Part shown: one piece after another, positions 7,728 through 16,656 of the stretch
How positions within the stretch are numbered: position 1 is the stretch's first letter
Layout: each line of letters begins with the position of its first letter
NCBI GenBank assembly: GCA_041658725.1
Contig: JBAZZQ010000015.1
Span: 1-64,000 of the forward strand
DNA from: JBAZZQ01 sp041658725
GTDB taxonomy: Bacteria > Planctomycetota > Phycisphaerae > JAAYCJ01
Direction: 5' to 3'
Length of the DNA stretch: 64,000 bases
The notes under the pieces: generated by a model
The model's database searches: none
What the model was told of the DNA's origin: nothing
What the model saw: the letters and a program-made list of their open reading frames with translations, nothing else
Position numbers and translations under genes: made by a program

Positions 7728-8310
7728 ATCGAAACCAGGTAAATTTCATCGTGCCGTACGTTTTTGTGCGAAAGGGCGTCAGATGGCCCATACGCCGTTC
7801 GTAGTCGATGGCAATCGGGTGCCGCAAAATGACCAGGGCTTCTGCGGCCAGCAGGTTGCTGTCGCATAAATTGATTAAAAGATTCGGCACGGAGTTTTGA
7901 TCGAGATTGATTTCGACGTTGATATAAGGCGGGTCAAGATAAACAAGGTTCCAGCCGGAATTACCCGGGGCGGCGGGGAGTTCGCAATCGAACGCGTTAC
8001 CATGAAGAATCCAAGCTTTTCCCGCAAAGCCGCACTTTTCGATATTCTGACGAAGGATGGAAAGCGGCGAATAATTTTTTTCCACGAAACAGCAAAGCTT
8101 CGCCCCGCGCGACAAACACTCCAAGCCAAACGATCCTGTTCCGGCGAACATATCGACGACGTTTATTTCCGGAAATTCTCCGGGTGTTCCGTATTCGCTG
8201 CCGAGGGAAGAAAACAGGGCTTGGCGGACATGGTCCGGTATCGGCCTGGTGATCTTACCCTTCGGCACCGACAATTTCATGCCCCGACATTGACCTGATA
8301 TAATTCGCAT
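7717..8310 (-). CDS. rsmD: 16S rRNA (guanine966-N2)-methyltransferase RsmD
   Basis: A 197-residue class I SAM-dependent methyltransferase matching RsmD in length and order. It has MRIISGQCRGMKL at the start, RPIPDHVRQALFSSL, the SAM-binding VVDMFAGTGSFGLECLSRGA (about residues 50-70) and the catalytic YLDPPY (about 127-132). It methylates G966 of 16S rRNA during 30S assembly. It is the first gene of a leftward cluster and overlaps the DUF58 gene. Confidence 0.9.
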   Translation of the reverse strand: MRIISGQCRGMKLSVPKGKITRPIPDHVRQALFSSLGSEYGTPGEFPEINVVDMFAGTGSFGLECLSRGAKLCCFVEKNYSPLSILRQNIEKCGFAGKAWILHGNAFDCELPAAPGNSGWNLVYLDPPYINVEINLDQNSVPNLLINLCDSNLLAAEALVILRHPIAIDYERRMGHLTPFRTKTYGTMKFTWFRYDR

Positions 8311-8342
8311 AAAATAGCTTTCAATTTATAGACTACAAAATA

Positions 8343-8400
8343 GTAACCGTCCACATTCAGAAGGGCGAACACAAGGTTCGCCCCTACTCTGAACGGTTGC
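8343..8400. repeat. Composite intergenic repeat bounded by GTAACCGT...CTGAACGGTTGC
   Basis: The outer ends GTAACCGT(5 bases)TTCAG (8343-8361) and CTGAACGGTTGC (8389-8400) are inverted copies of the GTAACCGTTCAG end seen elsewhere. Between them GGGCGAAC and GTTCGCCC form a hairpin. It fills most of the gap between rsmD and the STT3 gene. Confidence 0.65.
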
Positions 8401-8517
8401 GTAAAATATTATATACGAAACCTAACAGGTTTCAAACCTTGACATTAATAAACAGGGGCAGCAAATTGGATCCACAGAGGGCGGCGGAGCTGCAATTTAA
8501 TACCTATCGCTGACTTG

Positions 8518-10578
8518 CTATTTCACTTTATAGACAACTGTAATGGGATAATCGTTGAAGACGAGTTCGAAAAAGTTTTTGTCGTAATTTTTCATAAGGT
8601 ACATCTGGACAAAGACGGTATCAAAAACATCGGGGTGGATGATGTAAAACATGGTGAATTGCGGGGTGTTAAGGAATGCCCCGATATAGCCTTCGCTGCG
8701 ATAATTTCCGATCAGGGCGGGGGGGGCGTCTGAAGTAAGAAGGAATATTTTTTGCAAAGAAACGGTTCCGCCGGGAACTTCCATCACGCCCTGTTCGAGG
8801 TCTATGACTCCGCGATCACAATAGAGTTTTGATCCTTGCTTGGATTTGGGCATAAATTCGTTCACCACATTGGTCTTGTTGCCTTCCTGCCTGGCAAAGT
8901 CCCAGGTTCCAAAGTAATAAATCCATCCGAACTTGGAAATCATATCGTTTGTAAACATAAGGTACAGGGGCTTGTCGGGTTTAATGTTGAACTTTCCCTG
9001 GGCGATCTGGTCCAGGATGGGTTCTGGATTTTGGATTTTTTGTTTTTTCATTTCCCTATATATGCCGTCAAATCCCAGATTGGCCACCCCAAGCATGTCG
9101 TTTCGGCATTCGGCGGGTTGGGTGGTCGATAGCGCCTTTCCGACAAAATAAGCTTTTCGGTAACTTCCGCCGTCAGTAAAGGTTGATTTGTTTCCGATAT
9201 CCTCGATGGCATAGCCCCAGTCCCACCAGGTCCAGACATACCCGTCGGGGGATAAATTGTTCAGGGCATCGATCCCGCGGTAGGTAGAGGAAAAAAAGCG
9301 TGGTTGTGGTTTAAATGACAATGAGCCGGGAGAAACGGTAGCCCAGACGCAGATCAGGGTCAATACGGATACGGCGAGATGATGCCACCGGATGGATTTT
9401 AATTTCCAATCGATCAAAAGGACGTGAATTCTTTCCGCCAGGAATCCGAGTCCCATTCCGATAAAAGGTGCGATGTACATGGCGTACCTGTTTCCACTTT
9501 TAAACGCCAGCAAGCCCAAAGCCAGAACGGGAAGCAGAGGAAGAAATCGGATTCGTGTTTTAATAATCAGCCAGGCTAGTCCGATCATCCCGGCGATTCC
9601 AATTGGAAGGTTGTTAATCGTACTCAAAGTTTGGGCGATGGTATAATGCGAAGATTCGCTGACGGAGATCAAAATATTGGGAAACCCGTAGCCGCCTGTG
9701 CTTTTCAGGAGAAGATGATTTTTGATAAAACCGCTTATACTGGCCACGGCATCAAGATACTGTAAGGGATTGGAAAAGAGAGCAAAAATCGCGATCAGGA
9801 TTAAGTTCACTTTGGTCGGTACGGGTTGTTTTTTTCTGGGCAGAAAGAGCATAATAACAAAAAAGACCAGAAAAGGAAGTGCGAATCCAGGATGGGCGTA
9901 CCACCAGTTAAAGAGCAGCAGGGAGAGCCCCGCGGCGGCGGCATGGATGAACGAATTTCGCCGGGAGGTTGTCCGCCATGCCAGAAGAAGGAAATACGAG
10001 ATAAAAAAGAGGAAAAAAAGATTCAAACAATCGGTATCAAATCTTCCGAGGCAGCTTCGGGCCAGATAGAGTTGAAAGGATACTGCTAAAATAGCCCCGG
10101 CAAAACCGACGAAGAAACCGGAAATCTCCACCCCGATTAAATAAATGGGGATTACGCACAGAACGGCCAGGATTGGCGGAAGGTAAAAGGCGACGTGGTT
10201 CACATCCGCTTTGGTAATTTGTGAAATTTTTGCCGTCATGTAACTTATCATGGGTATCGGATCGGGGTAAACCACCTCCTTATCGGGGGAATCGCGATGC
10301 CAATCGGGTTTGTTCGTTTTATATTCACCTTTGAGGTATTCTTTTGCATATCGAGTGAAATAGGGGGCATCGGCGGTGGTGAGGATCGGTGTGCCGTTGT
10401 AATTGAACTCCGGCTGGTTGTTCCAATAGGAAAGCGAATTGAACCGCAGAAACAGGCCAATGAGAATGGGAATTGTTATGCCGAAGACGTGAATGGCGAT
10501 TCGGACGATTTTTGAGGTTTTTTGGCATTCTGGAATTACCGGCTCGGGTATTTCGACTTTTCTATTTTTTCTTGACAT
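8518..10578 (-). CDS. STT3/PglB/AglB-family oligosaccharyltransferase
   Basis: A 686-residue polytopic membrane protein with about 11-13 hydrophobic helices and a soluble C-terminal third. Three STT3 hallmarks appear in order: an acidic first-loop motif (TTADAPYFTRYAKEY, Asp70), a GRFDTD motif (about 177-182) like the catalytic YDTD of PglB, and WWDWGY (about residue 450) matching the WWDYG acceptor-sequon motif. Family knowledge says these enzymes transfer lipid-linked glycans to Asn in N-X-S/T sequons outside the membrane. No glycan-synthesis genes lie next to it. It stands alone between repeats. Confidence 0.88.
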   Translation of the reverse strand: MSRKNRKVEIPEPVIPECQKTSKIVRIAIHVFGITIPILIGLFLRFNSLSYWNNQPEFNYNGTPILTTADAPYFTRYAKEYLKGEYKTNKPDWHRDSPDKEVVYPDPIPMISYMTAKISQITKADVNHVAFYLPPILAVLCVIPIYLIGVEISGFFVGFAGAILAVSFQLYLARSCLGRFDTDCLNLFFLFFISYFLLLAWRTTSRRNSFIHAAAAGLSLLLFNWWYAHPGFALPFLVFFVIMLFLPRKKQPVPTKVNLILIAIFALFSNPLQYLDAVASISGFIKNHLLLKSTGGYGFPNILISVSESSHYTIAQTLSTINNLPIGIAGMIGLAWLIIKTRIRFLPLLPVLALGLLAFKSGNRYAMYIAPFIGMGLGFLAERIHVLLIDWKLKSIRWHHLAVSVLTLICVWATVSPGSLSFKPQPRFFSSTYRGIDALNNLSPDGYVWTWWDWGYAIEDIGNKSTFTDGGSYRKAYFVGKALSTTQPAECRNDMLGVANLGFDGIYREMKKQKIQNPEPILDQIAQGKFNIKPDKPLYLMFTNDMISKFGWIYYFGTWDFARQEGNKTNVVNEFMPKSKQGSKLYCDRGVIDLEQGVMEVPGGTVSLQKIFLLTSDAPPALIGNYRSEGYIGAFLNTPQFTMFYIIHPDVFDTVFVQMYLMKNYDKNFFELVFNDYPITVVYKVK

Positions 10579-10711
10579 GCTGCCCTTTCAAAAGGCCAGA
10601 TTATATCCTGTTTATTATTTTATATCCACATTTGATTGTGGAATAAAGAGGTTTGTCCATTTTGCGTGCGGGCGATATTTGAATTATAAATAAAATGTGG
10701 ATGGTGAAACA

Positions 10712-10739
10712 TTGACAGACAATTTTGATAGGGTATAAT
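10712..10739 (+). promoter_or_regulatory. Consensus sigma70-type promoter of the ABC ATPase gene
   Basis: Perfect TTGACA (10712-10717) and TATAAT (10734-10739) boxes are separated by 16 bp. The expected start is near 10746, which gives a leader of about 70 bases containing the hairpin at 10753-10786. It is the closest match to consensus that I found in this window. Confidence 0.75.
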
Positions 10740-10752
10740 TACAACGATTAGG

Positions 10753-10786
10753 CGATAGCCCGTTTAGGACAACTAGCGGGCTATTG
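10753..10786 (+). promoter_or_regulatory. Leader hairpin upstream of the ABC ATPase gene
   Basis: CGATAGCCCG (10753-10762) pairs with CGGGCTATTG (10777-10786), including one G-U pair, around a 14-base loop. It is followed by TATTTAG rather than a clean T run. It could be a weak attenuator or an mRNA-stabilising 5' structure. Confidence 0.4.
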
Positions 10787-10816
10787 TATTTAGATGTGAT
10801 TTGACCGGATGTAACG

Positions 10817-11944
10817 ATGGCACAGGTGTTACTGGAAAAAGTGTCCAAAGTATATCCGGGCGGAGTGCAGGCCGTCCGGGAAGTGGATCTGGCGATTCAT
10901 GACTCGGAATTTGTTGTTCTGGTTGGGCCATCGGGATGTGGTAAGACGACAACCTTGCGTATGATCGCGGGTTTGGAGGAGATTTCAGGCGGCAACATCA
11001 AGATTGGTGAACGTGTGGTCAATGATGTTCCTCCGAAAGATCGCGACATTGCCATGGTTTTTCAGAACTACGCGTTATATCCGCACATGTCGGTTTATAA
11101 GAATATGGCGTTCGGATTGCAGCTTCGGAAAATGCCGAAAGATCAGATACGGCAAAGGGTTATGGACGCGGCGAAGATTTTGGGCATTGACCATCTTATG
11201 GAGCGTAAGCCCAAGGCTTTGTCGGGCGGTCAGAGGCAGCGGGTGGCGGTGGGTCGTGCGATTGTCCGTCAGCCCAAGGCGTTTTTGTTCGACGAGCCGC
11301 TGTCGAACCTCGACGCCAAGATGCGGGTGGAGACTCGTGCGGAATTGAAGAAATTGCATCGCCGGTTGAAAACGACGACGATTTATGTAACGCACGACCA
11401 GGAAGAGGCGATGACGCTGGGTGACAGGGTCGTGGTGATGAAGGACGGCGAGGTTCAGCAGGTGGATAACCCGCTGGCGATATATGACAGGCCGGTCAAT
11501 AAATTTGTCGCCGGTTTTTTAGGAACACCGCCGATGAATTTATTCACAGGCCGAATTGTGTATCGGAACCAAGACGTTTATTTTGATGAAGGCGCCAATT
11601 TGATACTTTTGCCTGCGAAGTGGCGGGAGCGGTTGGCCAGATATAAGGACCAGAAAATGGTGCTTGGGGTCAGGCCGGAAAATCTTTATCCCAAGGCCGA
11701 GGGTGCTTTTGCCGGGCGCGATAATTCGATGAAAGTGAAAATCGAGGTGGTCGAGCTACTGGGTGACAAGATGGATTTGTATATGGCATCGGCGAATCAT
11801 TCGCATATTATATGCCGAATAGATTCGCATGCCGGATTAAAAGAGGGTCAGGAGATTTTGATGTATATGGATGTGAATCGGGTCCATGTTTTTTCCGACG
11901 ATATCGGAGTCAACGTAACGTTGGAGCATGGCAGCGGTGGATAG
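10817..11944 (+). CDS. ABC transporter ATP-binding protein, MalK/UgpC/MsmK type
   Basis: A 375-residue ATPase. It has Walker A GPSGCGKTT (residues 38-46), signature LSGGQRQR (about 136), Walker B FLFDEP, and a H-loop in YVTHDQEEAM. A C-terminal TOBE/OB-fold extension of about 140 residues is typical of sugar importers (MalK, UgpC, MsmK). No permease or binding-protein gene is adjacent, so it probably energises several sugar importers encoded elsewhere, as MsmK-type ATPases do. A strong promoter lies upstream. Confidence 0.88.
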   Translation: MAQVLLEKVSKVYPGGVQAVREVDLAIHDSEFVVLVGPSGCGKTTTLRMIAGLEEISGGNIKIGERVVNDVPPKDRDIAMVFQNYALYPHMSVYKNMAFGLQLRKMPKDQIRQRVMDAAKILGIDHLMERKPKALSGGQRQRVAVGRAIVRQPKAFLFDEPLSNLDAKMRVETRAELKKLHRRLKTTTIYVTHDQEEAMTLGDRVVVMKDGEVQQVDNPLAIYDRPVNKFVAGFLGTPPMNLFTGRIVYRNQDVYFDEGANLILLPAKWRERLARYKDQKMVLGVRPENLYPKAEGAFAGRDNSMKVKIEVVELLGDKMDLYMASANHSHIICRIDSHAGLKEGQEILMYMDVNRVHVFSDDIGVNVTLEHGSGG

Positions 11945-12010
11945 GGTAAGGAATGACTTGTTTTCTTCCGGTCGTTCATCGGGTGCGATGGAGGCAGGAT
12001 TATGATCTAG

Positions 12011-12033
12011 GCCGGTAAATAGACTGGCTTTTT
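12011..12033 (+). terminator. Intrinsic terminator after the ABC ATPase gene
   Basis: GCCGGT and ACTGGC (one G-U pair) form a short stem followed by TTTTT. It lies 66 bases after the ATPase stop and probably ends that transcript. Confidence 0.55.
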
Positions 12034-12040
12034 AGATGAT

Positions 12041-12054
12041 GGTCGATATCGACC
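12041..12054. promoter_or_regulatory. Perfect 14-bp palindrome upstream of nusA
   Basis: GGTCGATATCGACC is its own reverse complement. It lies between two terminator-like hairpins in the nusA leader. It could be a regulator-binding site, but no partner regulator is indicated. Confidence 0.45.
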
Positions 12055-12060
12055 GGGAGA

Positions 12061-12091
12061 AAGTGGGAATAATTTGACCCCACTTTTTTTT
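12061..12091 (+). terminator. nusA: Terminator-like hairpin with T8 just before nusA
   Basis: AAGTGGG and CCCACTT form a stem followed by an uninterrupted T run to 12091, only 27 bases before the nusA ATG. Its position suggests either a second terminator of the upstream gene or an attenuator through which NusA, a termination factor, could control its own operon. Confidence 0.55.
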
Positions 12092-12118
12092 ATTGTTATT
12101 TATACTGGAAGTGAAAAA

Positions 12119-13444
12119 ATGAACCAGGAATTGATAAGAACCGTTGACGCGATCGCGAAAGAGCGTAATATCGACCGGGAAATTGTTTTTGCCGATTTGG
12201 AAATGGCGATGGTTTCCGCGGTCAAGAAATCCTTCGGCACCACCGATGAGGTTAAGATTCAAATTGATCGTGGGACCGGAGAAATCGTCGCGTTTCGCGG
12301 AGGTGAGCAGATCAGTCTTCGGGACCTCGGTCGCATTCCGGCCCAAACGGCCAAACAGGTTATGATACAAAAGATTCGTGAGGCGGAACGTGATAGCGTC
12401 TATGACGAGTACCTGGAACGTCGTGGTTCGATCGTGTCGGGCCAGGTGACCCGTATCGATCCTGGAGCGGTTACTGTGAACCTCGGTCGAGCCGAAGCGT
12501 TTTTGCCCGTGAGCGAGCAAATTCCCGGTGAAACATATCAATTGAAGCAGCGGTTGCGGGCGATGGTCCTGGAAGTGCGGGAAGGAGCCTCACGGATGGG
12601 GCATTCGGGAATCAAAATCGTTTTATCGCGAACGAGCAAGGATTTTATCAAGAAATTATTTGAGCTGGAAGTTCCGGAAGTGTCGGAAGGGATCATTCAG
12701 ATCAAAGCTTTGTCGCGTGAGGCGGGGTATAGATCGAAAGTGGCCGTGGTGAGCGCGGACAGCAAGGTGGACGCGGTGGGCGCCTGCGTGGGTGTTCGCG
12801 GCAGCAGGATCAAGAGCATCGTCGATGAGCTGAACGGCGAAAAGATCGACATTGTGCGGTGGAATGATTCGAGCACGGTTCTGATCGGAAACGCGTTGAA
12901 ACCGGCGGAGGTAAATCAAATCGCGTTGTGCTTTGAGTTGGGCCGCGCGACGGTGGTGGTGGATGAAGAGCAGCTTTCGCTGGCGATTGGCAAGCGTGGG
13001 CAAAATGTTCGTCTGGCGGCACGACTTACCGGATGGGACATTGATATAATTACACCCGCGGAATACAACGTTGGCATCGAGCGGCTGGAACGGATCATCA
13101 AGCAGAGTGAATTGCCTGATCAGACTATGCTGAACAAGATGGTGGCGTTGGGGATGGTTTCCGTGACGGACGTCGCGGAAGTCGGGTCGGCCCCCTTGAT
13201 GAGCGAATTGGGCTTCTCCGAATCGCAAGCGCCGCTTTTCGTCAAAGCCTGTATGGAGGAAGGTGAGCGAATTCAGTCGGAGATCGAACAGGCCAAGGCC
13301 CAGGCGCAGCGTCTGGCATTGACGGAGGCAGAAGGTCAGACTGACGGTAAGGTTTCCGGAGCCATGCGGGTGCGTTTCTCTGCCAGGGTCGCTGGTGAGC
13401 AAGAGGCGGACGGTGCGGCGGCCCCGGAGACTCCGGTGGAATAA
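12119..13444 (+). CDS. nusA: Transcription termination/antitermination factor NusA
   Basis: A 441-residue NusA. The ATG at 12119 is chosen over an in-frame start at 12074 because the product then begins with the family N-terminus (MNQELIRTVDAIAKERNID). Domains run in order: the RNA-polymerase-binding N-terminal domain (1-105), S1 (about 110-180, RGSIVSGQVTRID), and two KH domains (IVDELNGEKIDIVRW; LAIGKRGQNVRLAARLTGWDI). A C-terminal helix-hairpin-like segment follows (LNKMVALGMVSVTDVAEVGS), then an acidic Ala-rich tail. It modulates pausing and termination. It heads the infB-rbfA operon. No rimP precedes it. Confidence 0.93.
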   Translation: MNQELIRTVDAIAKERNIDREIVFADLEMAMVSAVKKSFGTTDEVKIQIDRGTGEIVAFRGGEQISLRDLGRIPAQTAKQVMIQKIREAERDSVYDEYLERRGSIVSGQVTRIDPGAVTVNLGRAEAFLPVSEQIPGETYQLKQRLRAMVLEVREGASRMGHSGIKIVLSRTSKDFIKKLFELEVPEVSEGIIQIKALSREAGYRSKVAVVSADSKVDAVGACVGVRGSRIKSIVDELNGEKIDIVRWNDSSTVLIGNALKPAEVNQIALCFELGRATVVVDEEQLSLAIGKRGQNVRLAARLTGWDIDIITPAEYNVGIERLERIIKQSELPDQTMLNKMVALGMVSVTDVAEVGSAPLMSELGFSESQAPLFVKACMEEGERIQSEIEQAKAQAQRLALTEAEGQTDGKVSGAMRVRFSARVAGEQEADGAAAPETPVE

Positions 13445-13455
13445 GAATTGCAAAC

Positions 13456-13545
13456 ACGTCATCATCCGGCTTGACCGGATGATCCAGAGGCGGCTATATG
13501 GTCGCCCCAAAAGACTGGATTCCCGCCTGGCGGGAATGACGATAA
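13456..13545. repeat. Two palindromic repeats between nusA and infB
   Basis: The first half repeats the ATCATCCGG element seen at 528-560 (ATCATCCGGCTTGACCGGATGAT). The second contains GGATTCCCG...CGGGAATGAC, another small palindrome. Together they nearly fill the gap between the nusA stop and the infB ribosome-binding site. They also create a spurious 5' extension of the infB frame. Confidence 0.65.
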
Positions 13546-13577
13546 TGAGAAGAAGTCATAGGATTTGGAGGTGCCGA

Positions 13578-16280
13578 TTGGCAACCCGTGTACATTTGTT
13601 ATCGAAAGAGCTGGGAGTAACCAGCAAGGCGGTTCTGGATAAATGCCGGGCTGAAGGTCTGGATGTCAAGAACCACATGACCGTTTTGTCCGCGGGTCTG
13701 GAAGCGACGATACGCGAGTGGTTCAGCGAAGGCGAACATCAGACGACGGAAGAAACGACGGAACGTGTGAATCTGGAGAAGATTCGATCCAAAGGCCGGC
13801 GTCGAAAAAAAGAGGTCCCCGTGGCCGAAGGGTCGGACCAGGCCCAGGAGCAGGCGGCAGTTGGCACGGAGCAGGAAATTGAAGATGTGGCGGAGGAAAT
13901 CGAGGCCAAATCTTCTGAACCGTCCATCGTAGAGGAACCGCACGTACAGCCGGTATCTCATCCGGTAAAAAGCGTGGAACGCGACGTATTAATACCTGCG
14001 GCCCGGGTCGAGCTACCGCACACAAAACCCGTATCGGTCAAGCCTGTGGAGGTGATTGAAGAGCCCCCGGCAGAACCCGTCAGACCCGTCGGTCCCATGA
14101 ATGTTCCCAAACCTGCGGTCATGCGAGGACCTCGCGTGGTCCGTGTGGAAAAAGCCGATATTATTCCCAAGCCGGTCCCTCGTGATTTTGGCCCACGAGC
14201 GATTGAGCCGGACGTCGCCATTCCTTTAGTCCCAGGTCGTCCCGGGAAAAAAGGTAAAGTTCCCCCGGTTGCCGAGACGGAAGAAGAGGCTGCAAAAAAT
14301 AAAAAGGTCAAGAGCCGAGTCAATCCGCGAAGAGGGGGCGTGGTCGAATCCATCGAGCAGTTGAAGGAATGGCGTGATCGCGACCTGCTGGAGCGCAGTC
14401 AGCGATTGGCCCAGGCGAGCGACCATCCGTCGACGGTTCGCCGAGCCGAGCCGAAGAAACAAAAAGCCGCGGTTGCTGCCGCCGCTCCCGCGGTTCGCCA
14501 GAGCAAGGTGCAAATCACCGAGCCAATCCTTGTAAAAGAGTTTTGCTCCGCGGTCGGAGTGCCTTTCAGCAAGTTGTTTCCAAAGTTGATGGCGCAGGGG
14601 ATGTCGGTGACGATCAATCAGGCGATTACGACGGAACAGGCGGAATTGCTGGCGCTGGACTTGGGGATCGAAATCGAAGTGCTTCACCGCAAGAGTCACT
14701 ATGAGGAATTAGTCGATCAGTTTACGAAGCGTGAGAAAGAAAATCAGCAGCGTCGAGGCCCGATTGTTACGTTCCTCGGTCACGTTGACCACGGCAAGAC
14801 GAGTTTGCTGGATAGGATTCGTAATACGCGAGTGGCGGCTGGAGAAGCGGGAGGGATCACTCAGCATATCGGAGCGTACCGGGTTCCGATTCATGATCGA
14901 TTTGTGGTGTTTTTGGATACCCCTGGTCATGAGGCGTTTACGGCCCTTCGAGCACGCGGGGCCCAGATGACGGATATTGTGGTCCTTGTGGTGGCCGCCA
15001 ATGACGGAGTGATGCCGCAGACGGTCGAAGCGATCAGTCATGCCAAGGCGGCGAATGTTCCAATTGTGGTGGCCTTGAATAAAATCGATCTTCCGAACGT
15101 CGATCAGCACAAGGTGCTCGGCCAGTTGGCGGAGCATAATCTGATTCCCACGGAGTGGGGCGGTGATGTGGATGTGATTCGCACCAGCGCCACGACCGGC
15201 GAGGGGATGGATCAACTGGTCGAACATTTAAATACCCTCGCGGATTTGCTGGACCTGAAGGCCAATCCGACTGGTCCTGCGACGGGCGTGGTGATTGAGG
15301 CTCGACAGGATCCGAATCGCGGAACCGTGGCGGACTTGATGATTCACGAAGGAACGCTTTCTCTTTCGGATATCATTGTTGTGGGCGCGGCTTGCGGTCG
15401 AGTCCGAGCGATGTTCGATGATACGGGAAAACCGATTGAAAAAGCTGGTCCGGCTAGCCCAGTGGAAATTCTTGGTCTGGACCAGGTGCCAGAAGCGGGC
15501 GACAAATTTTTTGTAGCCGATAGTCTGGCCCGGGCCCAGGAGATGGCGGACGAGAAGCGTCAGGAAGATCGCTCGGAATACCTGCAGGCCAAACCGAAAG
15601 TGACTCTGGAGACTATTTTGCAGCAGGTCGAAGCCGGTCAGGTTCAGCATTTGAATTTGATCGTCAAGACCGATACGCAGGGATCACTGGACGTTCTTCG
15701 CAACAAACTGACCGAGCTGGGAACCACTGAGGTCAAGGTCAGAATTTTACATATCGCTGTCGGAGGGATTACGGAAGGCGACGCGATTTTGGCCGAGGCG
15801 TCGAACGCGATTATTCTTGGTTTCGGAGTGGTGGCCGATGACCTGGCCCGATCCAAGGCCAAGACTTTGGACGTTGAAATCAGGACGTATACCGTTATTT
15901 ATCATCTGCTGGAAGACATCACCTCCGCTTTGGAAGGGTTGCTCAGCCCGACCTACGAGCAGAAGATTCTGGGCCGGGCCGCGGTTCGGGAAGTGTTCAA
16001 AGTTACGCGAGTGGGGAGTGTGGCGGGGTGTCTGGTTACGGAAGGACTCATCGAGCGTTCCGCCAAGGTCAGGATCATCCGGCAGAACGTGATCGTCCGC
16101 GAAGATGCTTCGCTGGAGTCGCTGAAGCGATTTAAGGATGACGCCCGCGACGTCCGCCAGGGATTTGAGTGCGGAATAAAGATCGCCAACTTTGACGACG
16201 TCAAGGAAGGGGACATCATCGAAGCGTATCAGATGATAGAAGTGAGCAGAAAACTTCAGCCGGCGGGTTCCGGCGGATAA
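13578..16280 (+). CDS. infB: Translation initiation factor IF-2
   Basis: A 900-residue IF-2. The frame stays open back to 13395, but that extension is translated from palindromic repeats. The likely start is TTG at 13578, four bases after GGAGGTG (13567-13573), giving the family N-terminus ATRVHLLSKELGVTSKAVLDKC. An acidic, Pro-rich linker follows. The GTPase domain has GHVDHGKTS (about 399), DTPGHEAF (about 446) and NKID (about 500), and domains II-IV complete the C-terminus. It places initiator tRNA on the 30S subunit. Confidence 0.92.
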   Translation: MATRVHLLSKELGVTSKAVLDKCRAEGLDVKNHMTVLSAGLEATIREWFSEGEHQTTEETTERVNLEKIRSKGRRRKKEVPVAEGSDQAQEQAAVGTEQEIEDVAEEIEAKSSEPSIVEEPHVQPVSHPVKSVERDVLIPAARVELPHTKPVSVKPVEVIEEPPAEPVRPVGPMNVPKPAVMRGPRVVRVEKADIIPKPVPRDFGPRAIEPDVAIPLVPGRPGKKGKVPPVAETEEEAAKNKKVKSRVNPRRGGVVESIEQLKEWRDRDLLERSQRLAQASDHPSTVRRAEPKKQKAAVAAAAPAVRQSKVQITEPILVKEFCSAVGVPFSKLFPKLMAQGMSVTINQAITTEQAELLALDLGIEIEVLHRKSHYEELVDQFTKREKENQQRRGPIVTFLGHVDHGKTSLLDRIRNTRVAAGEAGGITQHIGAYRVPIHDRFVVFLDTPGHEAFTALRARGAQMTDIVVLVVAANDGVMPQTVEAISHAKAANVPIVVALNKIDLPNVDQHKVLGQLAEHNLIPTEWGGDVDVIRTSATTGEGMDQLVEHLNTLADLLDLKANPTGPATGVVIEARQDPNRGTVADLMIHEGTLSLSDIIVVGAACGRVRAMFDDTGKPIEKAGPASPVEILGLDQVPEAGDKFFVADSLARAQEMADEKRQEDRSEYLQAKPKVTLETILQQVEAGQVQHLNLIVKTDTQGSLDVLRNKLTELGTTEVKVRILHIAVGGITEGDAILAEASNAIILGFGVVADDLARSKAKTLDVEIRTYTVIYHLLEDITSALEGLLSPTYEQKILGRAAVREVFKVTRVGSVAGCLVTEGLIERSAKVRIIRQNVIVREDASLESLKRFKDDARDVRQGFECGIKIANFDDVKEGDIIEAYQMIEVSRKLQPAGSGG

Positions 16281-16349
16281 AATTTTGGATTGACGAGAAG
16301 ATTTTTGCCAATTGTTTCTGCAATCTGTGGGTAAAGATAAAAGTTGACA

Positions 16350-16631
16350 ATGATTGTTGGAATAATGCAGTTGGAGCTTATGATCCACGATGCGATGACG
16401 CTGAAGGACAAGCGGCGAGTGGTAAAGTCGGTCAAGGATCGCATCGCCCATGAGTTCAATGTTTCCATCGCGGAAGTCGATGCCCTCGATCGGCACCGTC
16501 AGGCCATTTTGGGTATCTGCTTGGTGGGAAATGACGGACATTTTGTCCGCCAAAGCCTGGACAAAGTTTTAAACCACATTCGATTGTGCCGTGGGGCTTT
16601 GCTGGTGGATTATAAGATCGATTTGGTGTGA
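16350..16631 (+). CDS. DUF503 family protein (YlxP-like)
   Basis: A 93-residue protein typical of DUF503: MIVGIMQLELMIHDAMTLKDKRR at the start, then FNVSIAEVD. These short basic proteins regularly sit between infB and rbfA, as here, and are thought to have a ribosome-associated role that is not well defined. ATG at 16350 fits the family better than the TTG two codons upstream. Confidence 0.85.
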   Translation: MIVGIMQLELMIHDAMTLKDKRRVVKSVKDRIAHEFNVSIAEVDALDRHRQAILGICLVGNDGHFVRQSLDKVLNHIRLCRGALLVDYKIDLV

Positions 16632-16656
16632 AAGAAGATTAAGGAAACGAGTTAAA

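Noticed and set aside
13395..13577. N-terminal extension of IF-2
   Set aside because: It is translated from dispersed palindromic repeats. The ribosome-binding site and conserved N-terminus place the start at 13578.
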